A stretch of 10,943 bases of DNA from assembly GCA_965368815.1 (NCBI GenBank), contig CBDUOH010000071.1, positions 1 to 10,943 of the forward strand. Direction: 5' to 3'. Below are positions 1 through 6,686 of the stretch, in pieces; position 1 is the first letter of the stretch; each line of letters begins with the position of its first letter. The notes below the pieces were generated by a model. That model was not told the DNA's origin, ran no database searches, and saw only the letters and a list, made by a program, of their open reading frames with translations. This DNA comes from UBA5794 sp965368815. Its GTDB lineage: Bacteria > Actinomycetota > Acidimicrobiia > Spongiisociales > UBA5794. Both the position numbers and the translations under genes were made by a program.

Positions 1-42
1 GAGTACCCGTTCATGCCTCAAGGCTGGAAGTGCGGGTCATAC

Positions 43-49
43 GAAGGAG
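43..49 (+). promoter_or_regulatory. Shine-Dalgarno site of the nitrite reductase gene
   Basis: The sequence GAAGGAG lies 9 nt before the ATG at 59 and is a near-consensus ribosome binding site, which fixes that start. The rest of bases 1-58 holds only a small inverted repeat (GCCT-CA-AGGC, 15-24). I could not assign a convincing promoter there; the promoter may lie beyond the window edge. Confidence 0.75.
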
Positions 50-58
50 AGCAGTCGG

Positions 59-1657
59 ATGAGTAGTCCGCAGCCATACCCACCAAAACCAGACCACACC
101 CATGCAGTACTTGGTGTGTGGACCGCCATAGCGGTCGCTGGCGTCGCGTTTGCGATGCTGATCGGCGTGATCGCCCTTGCGATCACCGCCGGGCGCCCGT
201 CCATGGACCAGAGCACCGCTGATCTGCTCGTGCAGAAGGCGGTCGACGACCTTGACATAGCCGGCGAGCTGGTCGGGGGTTCGGGATCGATTCCGAGCGA
301 TGTGAGCGTGATCCCCGAGTTGACGCCCATAGCGGATCTCCAGAACGCGCCTGCCGACGAGCAGCACGTGTTCTACGCACCGAGCGCAGGAGAGCCGATC
401 ACCCGCGACTATCAGGCCAAGTACGAGGTCAGGCTCGAAGTACTCGAGAACGTGTGCGAGATCGACGCCGAGAACGGCATCAAGATCGACATGTGGGGCT
501 ACCGGATCGAAGGCGACGAAGAGGTCGTCTGCGGAACACCCGCACCGATCCTCCGTGGACGGGTCGGTGACTATGTCACGATCACCCTCACGAACCTTGC
601 CGGCAACACCCACCCGCACAACATTGACTTCCACGCCGTCACAGGACAAGGTGGGGGTGCGGCGGGACTCGTTGCTGCACCCGGTGAGTCGGCAACGATC
701 AGCATCAGGCTCCTGTACTCGGGTGCCTTCATGTACCACTGCGCCTACGGCGACGTTCCCGTCCACATCATGCACGGCATGTACGGCATGTTCATCGTGG
801 ATCCCGAGGTTCCGCTGCCAGACGCCGATCACGAGTGGGCCATCGTGCAGTCCGAGTGGTACACCACCGAACCAGATGCCGACGGTCTCGTCGACATCGA
901 CATGGAGCGTCTGTTCGAGGAACAGCCGACCTACGTCGTGTTCAACGGTGTCATCGGCGCCCTCCAGGGTGACGGTTCCTTGAAGATGAACGTCGGCGAG
1001 CGTGCGCGGATCTACTTCGTGAACGAGGGATTGAACCTGATATCGAGCTTCCATCCGATCGGATCGCACTGGGATGCGGTCTATCCCGAGGGTGCGACGA
1101 CGCCGGGGAACCCGATCATCCGTGGTTCACAGACCACCCTCGTCCCTGCCGGTGGCGGCACGATCGTCGAACTCGTCGGGCAGGTCCCGATGAACGTTCT
1201 CCTCGTGGATCACGCATTGACCCGCACGTTCTACAAGGGAGCGCTCGGGATCATCGAGATCGCAGGCAACGAGAACGCCGAGATCTACACGGCGGCGTTC
1301 GACGCCGAAGGCGGCGGCGAAGCGACGCCACCACCGGATGCGAATGCGCAGAACGTGACGATCACCAAGGACGGCTGGCTCGATCCGAACAATTCGGCTG
1401 ACGCCTACTCGCCGAACGAGATCACGGTCGAGGTCGGGACCACGGTCGTGTGGACCAACGAGGACACCACGATGCACACCGTCACATCCGGGACGGTTGC
1501 CGACCTCGTTGCGACGGCCGACGGGTTGTTCGATTCGGGGTTCCTGGCCGAGGGCGAGACGTTCTCGTACACGTTCACCGAGGTTGGCGAGTTCCCATAC
1601 TTCTGCCAGCCCCACCCGTGGATGCAAGGAACGGTGATTGTTGTCCCAGCCGCATAG
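59..1657 (+). CDS. nirK: Membrane-anchored copper nitrite reductase fused to a C-terminal amicyanin-like cupredoxin
   Basis: This 532-residue protein should reduce nitrite to nitric oxide outside the membrane. Residues about 17-43 form one membrane helix. Two cupredoxin domains follow (about 120-250 and 255-402) with the full NirK residue set: type 1 copper ligands H187, C228, H236 and M241; type 2 ligands H192, H227 and H385; and the catalytic pair D190 and H337. Motifs are HNIDFH, YHC and HPIGSH. C133 and C158 could form a disulfide. A Gly/Pro/Ala linker (about 416-430) leads to a third cupredoxin (431-530) with H473 and a C516-QP-H519-PW-M522 loop of the amicyanin type, so it should carry its own type 1 copper. 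By analogy with NirKs fused to cytochrome c or to N-terminal cupredoxins, I infer that this domain passes electrons to the core. The ATG has a good Shine-Dalgarno site. No other denitrification gene is visible in the window. The family call is firm; in vivo activity and the electron donor are inferred. Confidence 0.93.
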   Translation: MSSPQPYPPKPDHTHAVLGVWTAIAVAGVAFAMLIGVIALAITAGRPSMDQSTADLLVQKAVDDLDIAGELVGGSGSIPSDVSVIPELTPIADLQNAPADEQHVFYAPSAGEPITRDYQAKYEVRLEVLENVCEIDAENGIKIDMWGYRIEGDEEVVCGTPAPILRGRVGDYVTITLTNLAGNTHPHNIDFHAVTGQGGGAAGLVAAPGESATISIRLLYSGAFMYHCAYGDVPVHIMHGMYGMFIVDPEVPLPDADHEWAIVQSEWYTTEPDADGLVDIDMERLFEEQPTYVVFNGVIGALQGDGSLKMNVGERARIYFVNEGLNLISSFHPIGSHWDAVYPEGATTPGNPIIRGSQTTLVPAGGGTIVELVGQVPMNVLLVDHALTRTFYKGALGIIEIAGNENAEIYTAAFDAEGGGEATPPPDANAQNVTITKDGWLDPNNSADAYSPNEITVEVGTTVVWTNEDTTMHTVTSGTVADLVATADGLFDSGFLAEGETFSYTFTEVGEFPYFCQPHPWMQGTVIVVPAA

Positions 1658-1676
1658 TCACTGAATCCGACCATCC

Positions 1677-1710
1677 GCAGAGAGGGGCCCCGATGTGGGC
1701 CCCTCTCTGT
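1677..1710. terminator. Bidirectional hairpin terminator between convergent genes
   Basis: A perfect 12-bp inverted repeat (1679-1690 with 1697-1708, AGAGAGGGGCCC arm) encloses a 6-nt CGATGT loop. It extends by one C-G pair and one G-T pair. It starts 19 nt after the nitrite reductase stop and lies about 15 nt beyond the LCP gene stop on the other strand, so one element can serve both genes. Neither side has a long U-tract (TTGT follows on the plus strand), so it is not a textbook intrinsic terminator. Such U-poor hairpins are common at gene ends in high-GC actinobacteria. Confidence 0.8.
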
Positions 1711-1724
1711 TGTCCAGATGCTGC

Positions 1725-3335
1725 TCAGCTACATTCGGATTCGCCCGAGTTCGACTGGGCGGTGACACCTTCCTCAAGCACCTGCTTGACCTTGGCCCGT
1801 ATCCGCGGCACGTTCGGGATCGGATAGCCGCCGGGCGTTCGCCCGTCGTTGTAGGTGGGGGGCACGAAACCGACGGTGGCGATCTTGTCGAGATCGATCT
1901 GACCCGCTGCCCACACGAGATCGGGGAGCGAATCGAGGGGGATGTCGGTGGTCACGGAGTTCTTGACGACGTCGAGCAGCTTGGGGAACGCCCGGATCAG
2001 CTCAAGCTTGTCCGTCTGTGCAACGGCTGCACGCACGAGGCAGCGCTGACGTCGCATGCGGTGATAGTCGGACGAACCGATGCGCCAACGCGAATAGGCA
2101 AGCGCCTCGAGCCCATCGAGATGGTTCATGCCGGGTTCCACGTTCACCGTGGCCTTCGGTGCGCCCTCACGGGGTGCCGAGACGGTGACGTGGTACGGCT
2201 CCTTGACCAGCACGTCCACACCGCCGATGGCGTCGATCACGTCGACGAAGCCACCCATCTCGACCATCACGAAGTAGTCGATCGGCAGGTCGATGAGGTT
2301 CGAGATGATGTCCTTGAGCGCGGACAGGCCGGGGTCGGGTGAGTACGGGTAGGTCGACGTCCAGTCGAGCGTGTACTGGTGCACCTCGTTGAGGAGTGTT
2401 GGCCAACACTTGCACGATTCGAACTCGGGTTCATCGGGGATGAGGTCGCCGTCGAGGTCAACCCAGTGGTCCGGGAACCCGTCCTGATCCTCGTCGGTGA
2501 GGTCCTTCTCGATCACCCGTTCCTCGAGTTCGAGGAACGACTCCTCGAACCGTTCGGGCAGCGGTACCAACTTCATGTTCCGCGGTAGACCGAAGAGAGC
2601 CGCCTGACCGGTCTTCAGATCGATGGTGGCGATGTTCATCGAGTCGGTACGAAGGCCCTCTCTCCCCGGCCCGGCGTCTCCGCCCACGAGCAGGATCGTG
2701 AGCCGATCCTTGTCGAGGGGATTCTCAGGCGCCAGATACGGTGCTGGTTTGATGTTGGTGTTGGCGATGTCGAGCCAGACGGCGACCGCATCGGGGTCGC
2801 CGAGCCCTTGGCGGTAGATGGCGTTTCTCGGTTGGTCCCGATACACGTTCCGCACGATCGTCGGCTTCTTCGGTGGTCGGTCAGTCTTGACATCATCGAG
2901 GAGCGGGATGTTCACGAACCGAACCGAACCGGTCGGTGGTCCAGCCGTGAAGGTCGTGTTGAGGGCAGAGATGGTTCGGGTGCCGTAGTCCCACGCGATC
3001 ACGTGCGGCACCGCAACGATGAGCAGGACCAGCGTCAGGGGAATCGCAAGCCAACCCCGTTCGCCCGGCTTCGACGTGATGGCGAACGCGTCGACGACCG
3101 CGGCAAAGCGCCAGGCAAGCAGGACGACGTCGAGGATCAACAGTCCGGTGAGGAAGGTCGGCCGCACCAGCAGGTCTGCCATCCCGAGCGTTCCGCGGTC
3201 GATGAACAGCAGCACACCGGCGGTGAGCGCCACGGTCGGGAGGAAGAACAACAGGGCTCGAAGCGGGCGGCGTGCAACGAGTTGGCCCGCACCCGGTACC
3301 AACCCCGACAGCAATGCCGCACCGACAGATCGCAA
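1725..3335 (-). CDS. LytR-CpsA-Psr (LCP) family envelope protein with an Asp-rich Ca-binding-like insert
   Basis: LCP proteins transfer undecaprenyl-linked glycopolymers such as teichoic acids or arabinogalactan to peptidoglycan at the outer face of the membrane. The N-terminal region (about 1-115) has three hydrophobic stretches (about 26-46, 60-84 and 94-115). The LCP domain starts near 211 (TILLVGGDAG), followed by an Arg/Asp motif (LRTDS, 228-232), GLPRN (249-253), a DYFVMVEMGGF segment (353-363) and the YSRWRIGSSDYHRMRRQR block (414-431). Between them, residues 281-301 hold two acidic loops (DEDQDG and DLDGD) followed by C308-K-C310. I chose the TTG at 3335 because AAGGGG lies 5 nt upstream and the protein then begins directly with the hydrophobic region. 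A GTG at 3398 would add 21 residues but has no Shine-Dalgarno site and begins inside an inverted repeat. The upstream RecB-like gene runs in the same direction, so co-transcription is possible. The family is clear; the glycopolymer is unknown. Confidence 0.9.
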   Translation of the reverse strand: MRSVGAALLSGLVPGAGQLVARRPLRALLFFLPTVALTAGVLLFIDRGTLGMADLLVRPTFLTGLLILDVVLLAWRFAAVVDAFAITSKPGERGWLAIPLTLVLLIVAVPHVIAWDYGTRTISALNTTFTAGPPTGSVRFVNIPLLDDVKTDRPPKKPTIVRNVYRDQPRNAIYRQGLGDPDAVAVWLDIANTNIKPAPYLAPENPLDKDRLTILLVGGDAGPGREGLRTDSMNIATIDLKTGQAALFGLPRNMKLVPLPERFEESFLELEERVIEKDLTDEDQDGFPDHWVDLDGDLIPDEPEFESCKCWPTLLNEVHQYTLDWTSTYPYSPDPGLSALKDIISNLIDLPIDYFVMVEMGGFVDVIDAIGGVDVLVKEPYHVTVSAPREGAPKATVNVEPGMNHLDGLEALAYSRWRIGSSDYHRMRRQRCLVRAAVAQTDKLELIRAFPKLLDVVKNSVTTDIPLDSLPDLVWAAGQIDLDKIATVGFVPPTYNDGRTPGGYPIPNVPRIRAKVKQVLEEGVTAQSNSGESECS

Positions 3336-3340
3336 CAGGA

Positions 3341-3347
3341 CCCCTTG
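3341..3347 (-). promoter_or_regulatory. Shine-Dalgarno site deciding a TTG start for the LCP gene
   Basis: On the minus strand CAAGGGG precedes a TTG codon (3335-3333) by 5 nt. The alternative upstream GTG at 3398 is preceded by CGCAAATTGCC, which has no purine-rich ribosome binding site. This supports the shorter protein. Confidence 0.5.
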
Positions 3348-3375
3348 ATTGTCGCACCCCGCACCAGCGAGGATG

Positions 3376-3398
3376 GTGGTCGGGAGCCTACCGACCAC
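3376..3398. repeat. Inverted repeat upstream of the LCP gene, with a further copy at the end of the RecB-like gene
   Basis: GTGGTCGG (3376-3383) and CCGACCAC (3391-3398) form a perfect 8-bp stem with a 7-nt loop. The same GTGGTCGGGAG unit recurs at 3454-3464, inside the last codons of the upstream nuclease gene. In the minus-strand RNA the middle copy could pair with either flanking copy (9 bp with the upstream one, 8 bp with the downstream one). It could be a weak terminator, a processing site or chance similarity in GC-rich DNA. Confidence 0.5.
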
Positions 3399-3443
3399 GG
3401 CAATTTGCGAGCGGAATCCGACGAGCCGAAATGGCCCGAAGAT

Positions 3444-5042
3444 TCAGTGGTTCGTGGTCGGGAGGGGCCAGTCGGTGACGGCAGGGATCGATGAACCGGG
3501 GCCGCCGCCGTTGTCCTGGCTGCGGATCCAGGTGCGGATGGCGAGCTGTGCTGCGACATCGTCCTCGTTGTATTCGAGGAGTCGTTGTCGCATCTCGAGG
3601 TCGCCCGCGAGCAACATCTCGTACCAGAGCTCGGACTGGAGTCCACCGGGGTCGTTGTCCCTCCACTCGAATCCACACAGCGGCGCAACGGCTTTCAGGC
3701 TGAACCCGGTGGGGGACACGAACGTCTCTTTCGACCATTGGTACAGGTCCAAAGCGTGGGCGTCGAACCAGTCGGCGACCGAGTCGTAGCCCGGAATGCC
3801 GAGACCGTGTCGCTTCGCCGCCAACATCAGCTGCTTGCGTTCGTATTCGGACCAATGGAGAACGATCGTGTCAGGGTTCGCATACTCGGCGAGGCGGTCG
3901 AACATGTCTGCGACGAAGAGCCGTTCGGACTCCTCGGTGCCCGTCCAGTCGACGATCGGAGCGAACTCGGTGGTCGATCCCTCGCTCACGAGGAACCCGG
4001 CGAGGTAGATCTTGCCGTTGAATGTCTCGATGTCGAAGTCCACCTCCCGTCGCGCCGATGGGACCGCCATGCCCGTGACGCCAGCATCTCGTCGCAAGAG
4101 GCGTCCGGCGACCTTGACACGGGCGTCGATCACGATGGAGGGTTCGGGGATCCGTTCGTCATCGAGTTCGAGATCGGCGATGGCAGCGCCGGTGGTGACC
4201 CCTGCGTCTGCCAGCACATCGCGTTCTGCGATGCCGATGCCCGCGATCAAGGTCGGGTCGTCGATGGCGACCAGTTCGGCGTGGCACAGGGGAGCCCAAT
4301 CACACCGTCGACATTCGCCTCGCCACCACGGCCGTTCGAGGGGTGTCTCGGGATGCGCAGCCCCGTGTTCGACTGCGGCGAGGGCTGCGTCCCCCCACGC
4401 GATCACCTCGTCGATGACGCTGACCTCTTCGGTGTCGAGGTCCACCCATGTGCACTTCGTCGGCTCGTCGGTCCCGATCACGCCGCCGATCCGATCGGTG
4501 GATGCGAACCCGAGGGAGTCGAGCAAACGCCAGTAGTGGGCGACCTGGTACAGATCACGTTTGCGGAAGGATCGGAACCGTAGGTCGGACTCCTCGGAGA
4601 CGTTCGTCAGGTCACTCAGCGGTGCCAGCCGGACAGGAGCCCCCGAGTCGCCGAGCACTTTGTGGCCCTTCACCTCGATGGCCACATAACCGGTTGGTGT
4701 TCGCACGAGGATGTCGGGAGCACCGACAAGCAGGCCGTCGGGGCTCCGCAGTCGACCCCCGATGACGATGTCGACCCCCTTGGTGAGAAGATCGATCGTT
4801 GCCGTGTGGGCATCTCCGGTGACGGAGTTCACCACGGCGGCCGAGCCCATGCAGGTTGCGAGGATCCGGTCGATCACCTCGGCTTCGAATGCGATACCTC
4901 GTTCGGTGAGGCGGGTGCGGGCGGCGTCCTCAACGACGGGTGCGTGGGTGAAGCGGTCGTGATGGATCCGGGTGAGGCACAGCCCGACCTCACCGCCCTT
5001 GAGGACGGGGGCTCGGTGGCTCGCAGTGGTGCTTGTCGTCAC
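3444..5042 (-). CDS. TM0106-type RecB-like putative nuclease (PD-(D/E)XK plus RNase H-like domain)
   Basis: This 532-residue cytoplasmic protein joins two nuclease folds. The N-terminal half has RecB/Cas4-like PD-(D/E)XK signatures: GAPD with D110, the E123-V-K125 strand, and Q166-xxx-Y170. Around it lies the four-cysteine pattern of AddB/Cas4-type Fe-S nucleases: C22 near the N terminus and C244-xx-C247-xxxxx-C253 after the core. A helix-hairpin-helix-like stretch (about 258-295) follows. Residues about 333-507 form an RNase H-like DEDD-type exonuclease domain with FDIETF (D337 and E339), conserved D391 and H396, D427 and D432, and YNEDD (Y491, D495). This matches the TM0106 family, whose function is not established; a role in DNA repair or processing is inferred. 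The GTG start follows the weak purine stretch GGATGAGG and leaves C22 inside the protein. It sits 56 nt after the DUF385 gene on the same strand. All key residues appear present. Confidence 0.88.
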   Translation of the reverse strand: MTTSTTASHRAPVLKGGEVGLCLTRIHHDRFTHAPVVEDAARTRLTERGIAFEAEVIDRILATCMGSAAVVNSVTGDAHTATIDLLTKGVDIVIGGRLRSPDGLLVGAPDILVRTPTGYVAIEVKGHKVLGDSGAPVRLAPLSDLTNVSEESDLRFRSFRKRDLYQVAHYWRLLDSLGFASTDRIGGVIGTDEPTKCTWVDLDTEEVSVIDEVIAWGDAALAAVEHGAAHPETPLERPWWRGECRRCDWAPLCHAELVAIDDPTLIAGIGIAERDVLADAGVTTGAAIADLELDDERIPEPSIVIDARVKVAGRLLRRDAGVTGMAVPSARREVDFDIETFNGKIYLAGFLVSEGSTTEFAPIVDWTGTEESERLFVADMFDRLAEYANPDTIVLHWSEYERKQLMLAAKRHGLGIPGYDSVADWFDAHALDLYQWSKETFVSPTGFSLKAVAPLCGFEWRDNDPGGLQSELWYEMLLAGDLEMRQRLLEYNEDDVAAQLAIRTWIRSQDNGGGPGSSIPAVTDWPLPTTNH

Positions 5043-5098
5043 GCCTCATCCGGGTAGCTGGTTCCAACTTAACGGATGGCTGTGACGAGAATTCTTCG

Positions 5099-5503
5099 CT
5101 AGAACCGTGTCAGTTCGACCACAGGGATGATGCGGTCGGTGCCTGCCTGATACTTCGCGAACTGTGGCCATGCCTCACCCTGTCGCGTGTAGATCTCGGT
5201 CCGCTCGGGTTCTGCGACCTCTGTTGCCAGTGCCTCGAACGTCTCGTCGGGGAGCTCGACGGTGGTCTTGGGGTTCGCCCGGATGTTCAAGAGCCAATGA
5301 GGATGGGTGTCGGCGCCCGCCTTCGAGGCGAACACGAACAGTCGGTCGCCCTCCGTGCGGTACATCAACGGGTTCTCGCGCTGCAGACCCGACTTTGCGC
5401 CGGTGGTGTGGAGGATCAGGAGGGGAGCGCCCTCGAACACACCACCCACCTTGCCGCCGTTTGCACGGAACTCGTTGATGATGCCGGTGTTCCAGTCGCT
5501 CAT
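5099..5503 (-). CDS. DUF385/Ddn-like deazaflavin (F420)-dependent nitroreductase-family protein
   Basis: This 134-residue split-barrel protein belongs to the actinobacterial family that includes the F420H2-dependent nitroreductase Ddn. Visible family features are LHTTGAKSGLQRENPL (31-46), which is the characteristic TTGxKSGxxRxxPL cofactor-binding segment, the FVFASKAGAD strand and loop (56-65), and W70 followed by NIRANP (73-78). The length is typical of the family. The ATG at 5503 has GGAGG a few bases upstream (minus strand), a strong ribosome binding site. It lies between the YCII-family gene (79 nt upstream) and the RecB-like nuclease (56 nt downstream), all leftward. Members reduce quinones, nitro compounds or unsaturated substrates, or only bind F420 or lipid; the substrate cannot be read from the sequence. 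No F420 biosynthesis gene is in the window. Confidence 0.88.
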   Translation of the reverse strand: MSDWNTGIINEFRANGGKVGGVFEGAPLLILHTTGAKSGLQRENPLMYRTEGDRLFVFASKAGADTHPHWLLNIRANPKTTVELPDETFEALATEVAEPERTEIYTRQGEAWPQFAKYQAGTDRIIPVVELTRF

Positions 5504-5582
5504 GCCGCCTCCAGAAGTGTCAATCGTCGCCTGGCCTGTGGGGTTGTAGCAACGGGCGCTGGCGCGCGGTTATTCCGGCTGC

Positions 5583-5903
5583 TCAGACCTCGCCACGTAC
5601 AAGGGAGGCGACGAAGGGGTAGAGGGTCGCGGTGAACAGCCCTTCCGCGACGAAGGGGTCGCTGTTCATGAACGTCGTGGCCTCTTCGAGCGAATCAGCC
5701 TCGAAGATCACCACGGAGGGACCGCTTGGATCGGTGGACAGACCGGCGAGGATGACGGTCCCGTCGACGGCACCATCCTTGAGGCGCTGGTAATGGGCGG
5801 AGCCGATGGCGTTGTCGGCGTCGGTCCACGCACCCGGTTCCGTTCGGAGTTCGGGGCGATCACCGGGTCCGAACACATACATCCATTGTTGGGTGGCTGC
5901 CAT
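5583..5903 (-). CDS. YCII-related domain protein
   Basis: This 106-residue protein has the YCII (dimeric ferredoxin-like) fold signature: an early strand (MYVFGPGD, 8-15), a conserved H37 in the first helix, a VILAGL turn (50-55) where many relatives have a GPL-type loop, a strand VVIFEAD (64-70), a helix SLEEATTFM (71-79), then DPFVAEGLF (82-90) and a final strand. D82 and H37 are the pair usually proposed as functional in this family. The biochemical role of most members is unknown. I took the ATG at 5903; an in-frame ATG at 5882 would trim seven residues. There is no Shine-Dalgarno site, but a TATGCT box 8 nt upstream suggests a leaderless or near-leaderless transcript. It is the first gene of the leftward group and is divergent from the cutinase gene. 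Confidence 0.82.
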   Translation of the reverse strand: MAATQQWMYVFGPGDRPELRTEPGAWTDADNAIGSAHYQRLKDGAVDGTVILAGLSTDPSGPSVVIFEADSLEEATTFMNSDPFVAEGLFTATLYPFVASLVRGEV

Positions 5904-5971
5904 GGTCGACCAGCATAGGGTGACCGAATTCGACGGCCGAACCATCTGTGTGTCAGGCCTACCCTCGGAGC
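5904..5971. promoter_or_regulatory. Divergent promoter region with two leaderless-type -10 boxes
   Basis: The 68-bp gap between the YCII and cutinase genes carries a TANNNT -10 box facing each way. Rightward, TACCCT (5960-5965) ends 6 nt before the ATG at 5972, so transcription would start at the A of the ATG. Leftward, TATGCT (5917-5912 on the minus strand) ends 8 nt before the ATG at 5903. Neither gene has a convincing Shine-Dalgarno site. Recognisable -35 boxes are absent or weak. Leaderless transcripts are common in actinobacteria. The boxes are seen in the sequence; their use is inferred. Confidence 0.5.
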
Positions 5972-6676
5972 ATGTTCGCGTCGCTCGCCATTGTGCTTTC
6001 CCTGCTCTCTCCACTGTTGAGCGGGGTCGCCGACGGGTGCCCCGACTATCAGATCATCGGGGCCAGAGGGTCCGGGCAGGCCGGCTACGGCACCCAGGTC
6101 GGAGGGGTGGTCGATGACGTGGAAGGCACACTCATCGGTGCTGGATACAACGTCGAGTCGATTGCGCTCGACTACCCCGCGATCTCGCTGGTGGACTCGT
6201 TCGGCCTCGCGCTGTTCACCGGTGAGTACGACGCCTCGGTCGACAAAGGTGTGGCCGCCCTGTCGGCTCGCCTCGACACGGCTGCGAATGTGTGCCCCGG
6301 AACCGGGATCATCCTGGTCGGCTACTCCCAGGGCGCGCAGGTGATCAAACGGACGATGGCCGAGCGTCCTCCCGTCGATAGGATCGTCTCCGTGGTGCTC
6401 CTCGGCGACCCGACACGCGACATCCTCCAGTCGGGTCTTGTGCGCCTCGGTGCTCCGTTCATCGAGTCCGAAGGGTCACTTGGCGGATTCCCCATCCCTG
6501 ATCAGATCCGACCGCTGACGGTTGACGTATGCGCAGTGGACGATTCCGTGTGCTCGAATGCCGGGCTCAACTTCTCGGGACACATCGACGGCTACAACGA
6601 CGCCTACGACTCGATCGGGCCGTACGTCGAAGCCAGGTTCGCCGAGTTCGCTCCGCGGTATCGGCGCTACCTCTAG
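5972..6676 (+). CDS. Secreted cutinase-family serine hydrolase
   Basis: This 234-residue exported protein has the cutinase/acetylxylan esterase alpha/beta-hydrolase signature. A hydrophobic signal segment (1-20) precedes C23. IGARGSGQ (29-36) matches the cutinase ARGT/SGE region, and GYSQGAQ (117-123) is the nucleophile elbow with S119. C187-xxx-D191-xx-C194 and H204 repeat the fungal cutinase spacing exactly (Asp 4 after the first Cys, His 13 after the Asp), so the triad S119-D191-H204 is complete. C23 with C108 and C187 with C194 are likely disulfides. It should hydrolyse an ester such as a polyester, lipid or acylated carbohydrate; the substrate is unknown. The ATG at 5972 fits the leaderless-type -10 box. 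A GTG at 5948 would add eight residues, including an Arg that the otherwise uncharged signal n-region lacks, so that start remains possible. The next gene begins 10 nt after its stop. Confidence 0.9.
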   Translation: MFASLAIVLSLLSPLLSGVADGCPDYQIIGARGSGQAGYGTQVGGVVDDVEGTLIGAGYNVESIALDYPAISLVDSFGLALFTGEYDASVDKGVAALSARLDTAANVCPGTGIILVGYSQGAQVIKRTMAERPPVDRIVSVVLLGDPTRDILQSGLVRLGAPFIESEGSLGGFPIPDQIRPLTVDVCAVDDSVCSNAGLNFSGHIDGYNDAYDSIGPYVEARFAEFAPRYRRYL

Positions 6677-6686
6677 GAACGGGCCG

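Noticed and set aside
11..1069. A 352-codon reading frame on the minus strand, opposite the nitrite reductase gene
   Set aside because: It lies wholly opposite a gene with complete catalytic motifs, has no recognisable domain, and its Val/Asp/Arg-rich composition is what the complement of GC-rich coding DNA gives.
2412..2504. Possible frameshift or foreign insertion in the LCP gene at the Asp-rich segment
   Set aside because: The frame is continuous, codon use is the same on both sides, and LCP motifs resume in order afterwards, so it is an in-frame insert.
3585..4583. A 332-codon plus-strand frame opposite the RecB-like nuclease
   Set aside because: It is antisense to conserved nuclease and exonuclease motifs and shows low-complexity Gly/Val/Asp composition; I treat it as a coding shadow.
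5518..5523. A perfect TTGACA on the minus strand upstream of the DUF385 gene
   Set aside because: With normal spacing the -10 box would fall inside the coding region (AGCGAC), so it cannot be the -35 box of a promoter for the annotated start.
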